In this document: in pieces, positions 61,133-64,000 of the stretch
How the letters are laid out: every line of letters starts with the position of its first letter
Position numbering within the stretch: the stretch's first letter is position 1
Assembly (NCBI GenBank): GCA_963931925.1
Contig: OZ007569.1
Location: 68,955,920-69,019,919 of the forward strand
Reading direction: 5' to 3'
Length of the DNA: 64,000 nucleotides
Origin: Onchidella celtica
Taxonomy: Eukaryota > Mollusca > Gastropoda > Systellommatophora > Onchidiidae
Translations under genes and position numbers: made by a program
Notes under the pieces: model-generated
What the model was told of the DNA's origin: nothing
What the model saw: only the letters and a program-made list of their open reading frames with translations
The model's database searches: none

Positions 61133-61160
61133 TTAACGAGGTTCCAACAGCCAACCGACG

Positions 61161-62960
61161 ATTTGAAGATTATAAAAATTGCACTCTTAATAATAATATT
61201 TACGGAGTGTGATGAATGTCACGAGCAGAGTTAGGGTCTTGGGGATGTTATGACTGCACGAGAGGCAGCTAACTCACACTCGGACACAACCACACAAGAA
61301 AAATATCAAATAACTAGAGCGTATATCTATGTCAGGCCGGTCAGGCCATCTTATTATTTAAATATTAATAAACAAAACAAAAGACAATAGAGGTATATTC
61401 AAAGCAATAAATTCTAATTACTAACTTAATCTATGATATTCATGTAACTATGGTTCCTTATTGGATGTACTGCAATCAATAGCAAATGGGTATATTATAC
61501 GAAACTAGATATCAATCTAAAGTGACAGTTGAGTCGCCACTGGCCAGTCGCCAGGCAAACTCTCCCTAAATCATATGGGCTTGAATGTTAGGAGAGCCCA
61601 GTACGTTCCAAGCCTACAGAAGCACACTTCGGCTTGTAGGTAATTACGCAGTTGCAAAAAAAATATTTATATATATGCACAATCATTATTCAATTCGTCA
61701 ACAATGTGCCATATTACTTCAATCATACTATGGAAATAATTCTATAACACAGGCCACTCGTCGTCGAGTGCCAGCTGGGGTTTCCTTGGACTTCCTATGA
61801 GGCTGTGGTTCTCTCTCTATCTCTGATCTTCTATTATGCTTGAACAAATAAGATATATTACCATTGGTCACGCCTACGGGTAGGCGCGAACATCAAAAGA
61901 GCGCAGCGTGGGCTTTCAAAGGTCAGCCCACTCAGACCTTTCTTTCTAGAGCTCAGTCAGTCCGTTAGCAAGGACTTCTAGTCTTCAAACCACACAGTTC
62001 AGGTACTGGCCAACCGGATATACATCACGACACGATGCTTCTGCTCGTCTGTATTCAACAAATCTGAACGTTACACGATGTTTTATACTATCTGGCTACC
62101 CAGCAGTGCTAGTCCGCTGGCCCAATTAGTTCAGCTATCTCATAGGTCGAAACCTCCCACCATTTTAATTGTAGTAATACGTCTGCACTATTCTACCAGC
62201 CAGTTAACGTGCAAAAACTTGTCTAGTCATACTTAACAATGTCAACTATCCCCACCTTGTTTCACCCCTACTCCATTACTTATTAATCACGAACATTAAA
62301 ACCGACAAGCGTGACTCTAACAGTTTAACTTTACATTTATTTACTCACCAACTATAATTCGCGAGGGCCGTTCAAGGCCACCAGCCAATTTCTCATGGCC
62401 CTGGTAAAAAAACCACTCACGCTCTGCGTGAGATCTAAAAACATCCGAATCATGACAATGAAGCTATAATTTATGTTTGATAATGACACAAGTGAAATGG
62501 AATAAGAGTGCTTTCACACTATTACAGACCTGGGGCCGGGCATCAACAGATCTATCATTCTTTCGTACAATACTTCGAAATATGTTGATGTTTAACATCC
62601 ATTGAATTATATGCTTCTCATTCGTTTCCTATGTTTATTTAGGAGTGTGAAACTTAGTATTGTGTATTTCCATTGATATGGTAGTCTGCCGCCTTTGTTG
62701 TACATCACATCACATTCTCATTTGATGCAAAATTAATCTGGTATTCGCTTCGTCTGGTTGTTTTGTACAGTATCTCTACACAGGAAGTTACACACCTTGA
62801 TATTTAGCCACACAATGGTTTCCCACGAATTCAAGTGCTTCACCAAGACTTTCATTCAGATAAATGTCATGTAGCCTTTGCTCTTTTGCCCACATTCACT
62901 CATTTTTAATTCACTAATTTTCCGTCTCATTTCTTTACTTATTCTCTACCTTCTTGACCT
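61161..62960. other. No gene recognised
   Basis: AT-rich 1.8 kb. A TGTTATGACTGC start near 61247 and an ATCATGACA end near 62450 could suggest a solo LTR, but no target duplication is seen. No coding region is supported. Confidence 0.4.
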
Positions 62961-62964
62961 ATTT

Positions 62965-63330
62965 TGTTATTCATTCTTCCACTAATCCACAGACATTTCC
63001 TTCTTCTCTCCTCTATTCTCCCTTCCTCACTCACAAACTCACTCACTCGCTCAATAACTGGCTCATTCACTCACACTCACTCAATCCCCTCTCACCCACT
63101 CACTAACTCACTCACTCAATCCCACACTCACTCACTCACTCATTCACTCACACACTCGTCACACACTCATGCATTCATTCATTCATTCACTCACTCACGC
63201 ATTCATTCATCCACTCAGCCACTCACTCATTCACTTACTAACTCACTCACTTACCCACTTACCATGTCACTCAGCACACACTCTTACTAGCTCACTCTCT
63301 AACCCGCTCGCTCACTCACTCACTCACCAG
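62965..63330. repeat. CACT/CATT-rich tetranucleotide stretch upstream of the GIMAP gene
   Basis: About 320 bp of imperfect CACT repeats with CATT, CACA and AACT variants. The serine/histidine/leucine-rich frames across it are compositional. It ends 10 bp before the GIMAP start codon with CTCACTCACCAG, which could also serve as a splice acceptor. Confidence 0.85.
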
Positions 63331-63340
63331 ATATATAACA

Positions 63341-64000
63341 ATGGCCTCTAGTGGAACAGAGATAGACATCGCCTCTACTGGAAAAGAAATAGACATCCTC
63401 TTGGTTGGTAAAACTGGACACGGAAAAAGTGCAACTGGAAATTCTATTTTAATGGATTATACATTTAAAGCCTCAGGGTGTCAGCAATCAGTAACTAGGT
63501 ATGCCGGCCGTGGGTATGGACACTTTGAAGGTCGGGATATTAAAGTAGTGGACTCACCTGGTATAGGGGATACAGAATGTACCACCAAAGAAGGCATTGA
63601 ATTGGTGATTGACGCCATTACTAAAGCTGTCACATTCAGTCCCGATGGATACCATGCCATACTGATTGTCAAACCGTACAATACACGATTTACTCAAGAT
63701 GAGATTGATGCCATTAGCCTTCTTAAGAAAATTTTAGGTGGGGGATTCATTTCTAACCATGCCATTTTATGTTTGGTCAGAGGAGACGACTTTGCACGTG
63801 AGGAAGAACATAAAACAATTGAACAGTGGTGTGAGGAACAAAAAGGGAATTTTTCCAAGCTTTATGCTGAATGTGGAAAGAGAGTGATTCTGTTTGACAA
63901 CGCCACAAAAGATGTCAACATCAAGGCAAAACAACTTCGCCACTTGCTTAAAATGATAGAAACACTTACAGCTAAGGGAACCCGCTATACCAATGAACTC
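63341..64000 (+). CDS. GIMAP/AIG1-family GTPase, 5' part, runs off the window
   Basis: An open frame of 220 codons from ATG at 63341 (context ACAATGG) to the window edge with no stop. The AIG1-type G domain is clear: P-loop GKTGHGKSATGNSIL (residues 23-37), switch II DSPGIGD (71-77), the AIG1-specific segment with VKPYNTRFTQDE (about 107-118), LVRGDDF at the G4 position (about 141-147) and FDNATKD at the G5 position. GIMAPs bind GTP, form membrane-associated scaffolds, and in invertebrates are often expanded and linked to immune responses. The first 18 residues contain a small internal duplication (EIDIASTGKEIDI). The 5' UTR may be separated by an intron ending at 63330. The C-terminal region is not visible. 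Confidence 0.9.
   Translation, partial: MASSGTEIDIASTGKEIDILLVGKTGHGKSATGNSILMDYTFKASGCQQSVTRYAGRGYGHFEGRDIKVVDSPGIGDTECTTKEGIELVIDAITKAVTFSPDGYHAILIVKPYNTRFTQDEIDAISLLKKILGGGFISNHAILCLVRGDDFAREEEHKTIEQWCEEQKGNFSKLYAECGKRVILFDNATKDVNIKAKQLRHLLKMIETLTAKGTRYTNEL

Larger units (their letters stand above)
58660..61160. mobile_element. Second copy of the 3.2-kb TIR element, inverted and truncated
   Basis: The reverse complement matches 27770-29545 in order: TIR (61137-61160, ending CCAACCGACG), TTGCCCCAAAACTGAC, the AACCTCGCTAAA sub-terminal motifs (60220-60330), a central region (59150-59700) and the short AG-rich/AAAG repeats (58688-58780, 58865-58930). Homology stops near 58660, so the minisatellite-side half and second TIR are missing. 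A 672-bp element is inserted within its TIR at 60461-61132. Confidence 0.7.

Noticed and set aside
61247..62458. Possible solo LTR (TGTTATGACTGC ... ATCATGACA)
   Set aside because: No matching target duplication, no second copy and no polypurine tract or primer-binding site nearby.
63041..63330. Serine/threonine/histidine-rich open frames
   Set aside because: Translation of CACT repeats; the real gene starts at 63341.

Overview
This window is eukaryotic, most likely from an invertebrate animal genome such as a mollusc. It has no operons. It is mostly AT-rich non-coding DNA with long microsatellites, intron-style donor and acceptor sites, many nested transposable elements, and a GIMAP/AIG1-type immune GTPase gene. 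The species cannot be named from the sequence alone; the mollusc suggestion is inference from the mix of gypsy, Penelope, Polinton, Helitron-like and Harbinger repeats plus GIMAP.

Layout. (i) 1-2.9 kb: minus-strand exons of a host gene running off the left edge. Two neighbouring exons agree in splice phase and a third is a weaker candidate; a Helitron-like repeat and diverged tandem repeats lie around them. (ii) 3-27.7 kb: gene-poor DNA with a fold-back element whose arms are tandem 10-bp units, two Harbinger-type MITEs with TTA target duplications, a related longer element, further Helitron-like copies, a tRNA-derived SINE and very long microsatellites (439 bp of pure ATCT at 18.6 kb). (iii) 27.77-30.96 kb: a 3.2-kb element with ~31-bp terminal inverted repeats and an internal 67-bp minisatellite. 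A second, inverted, truncated copy lies at 58.66-61.16 kb, with a Harbinger-like element nested in its TIR. (iv) 33.5-37.96 kb: a 5'-truncated Ty3/gypsy retrotransposon (minus strand). (v) 37.97-42.5 kb: a sharply bounded, very AT-rich block that is a decayed Polinton/Maverick (adintovirus-like) fragment. It holds part of a protein-primed DNA polymerase B on the plus strand, and a capsid-like gene plus three tandem paralogous genes of unknown function on the minus strand. (vi) 45.0-50.75 kb: a Penelope-like element remnant split by a second, nearly complete Ty3/gypsy element. That element has 122-bp LTRs differing by one base, and a 146-bp insertion with a 13-bp target duplication in one LTR. 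(vii) 51.4-54.9 kb: more Helitron-like copies and a broken pogo/Tigger-type transposase gene. (viii) 62.96-64 kb: a CACT-rich stretch, then the start of a GIMAP-type GTPase gene running off the right edge.

Only the left-edge gene and the right-edge GIMAP gene look like possible functional host genes. Everything between is transposon-derived, repetitive or unrecognised. The most unusual item is the Polinton-like island with its triplicated unknown gene. The clearest evolutionary evidence is the set of nested insertions whose empty sites can be read inside this same window.
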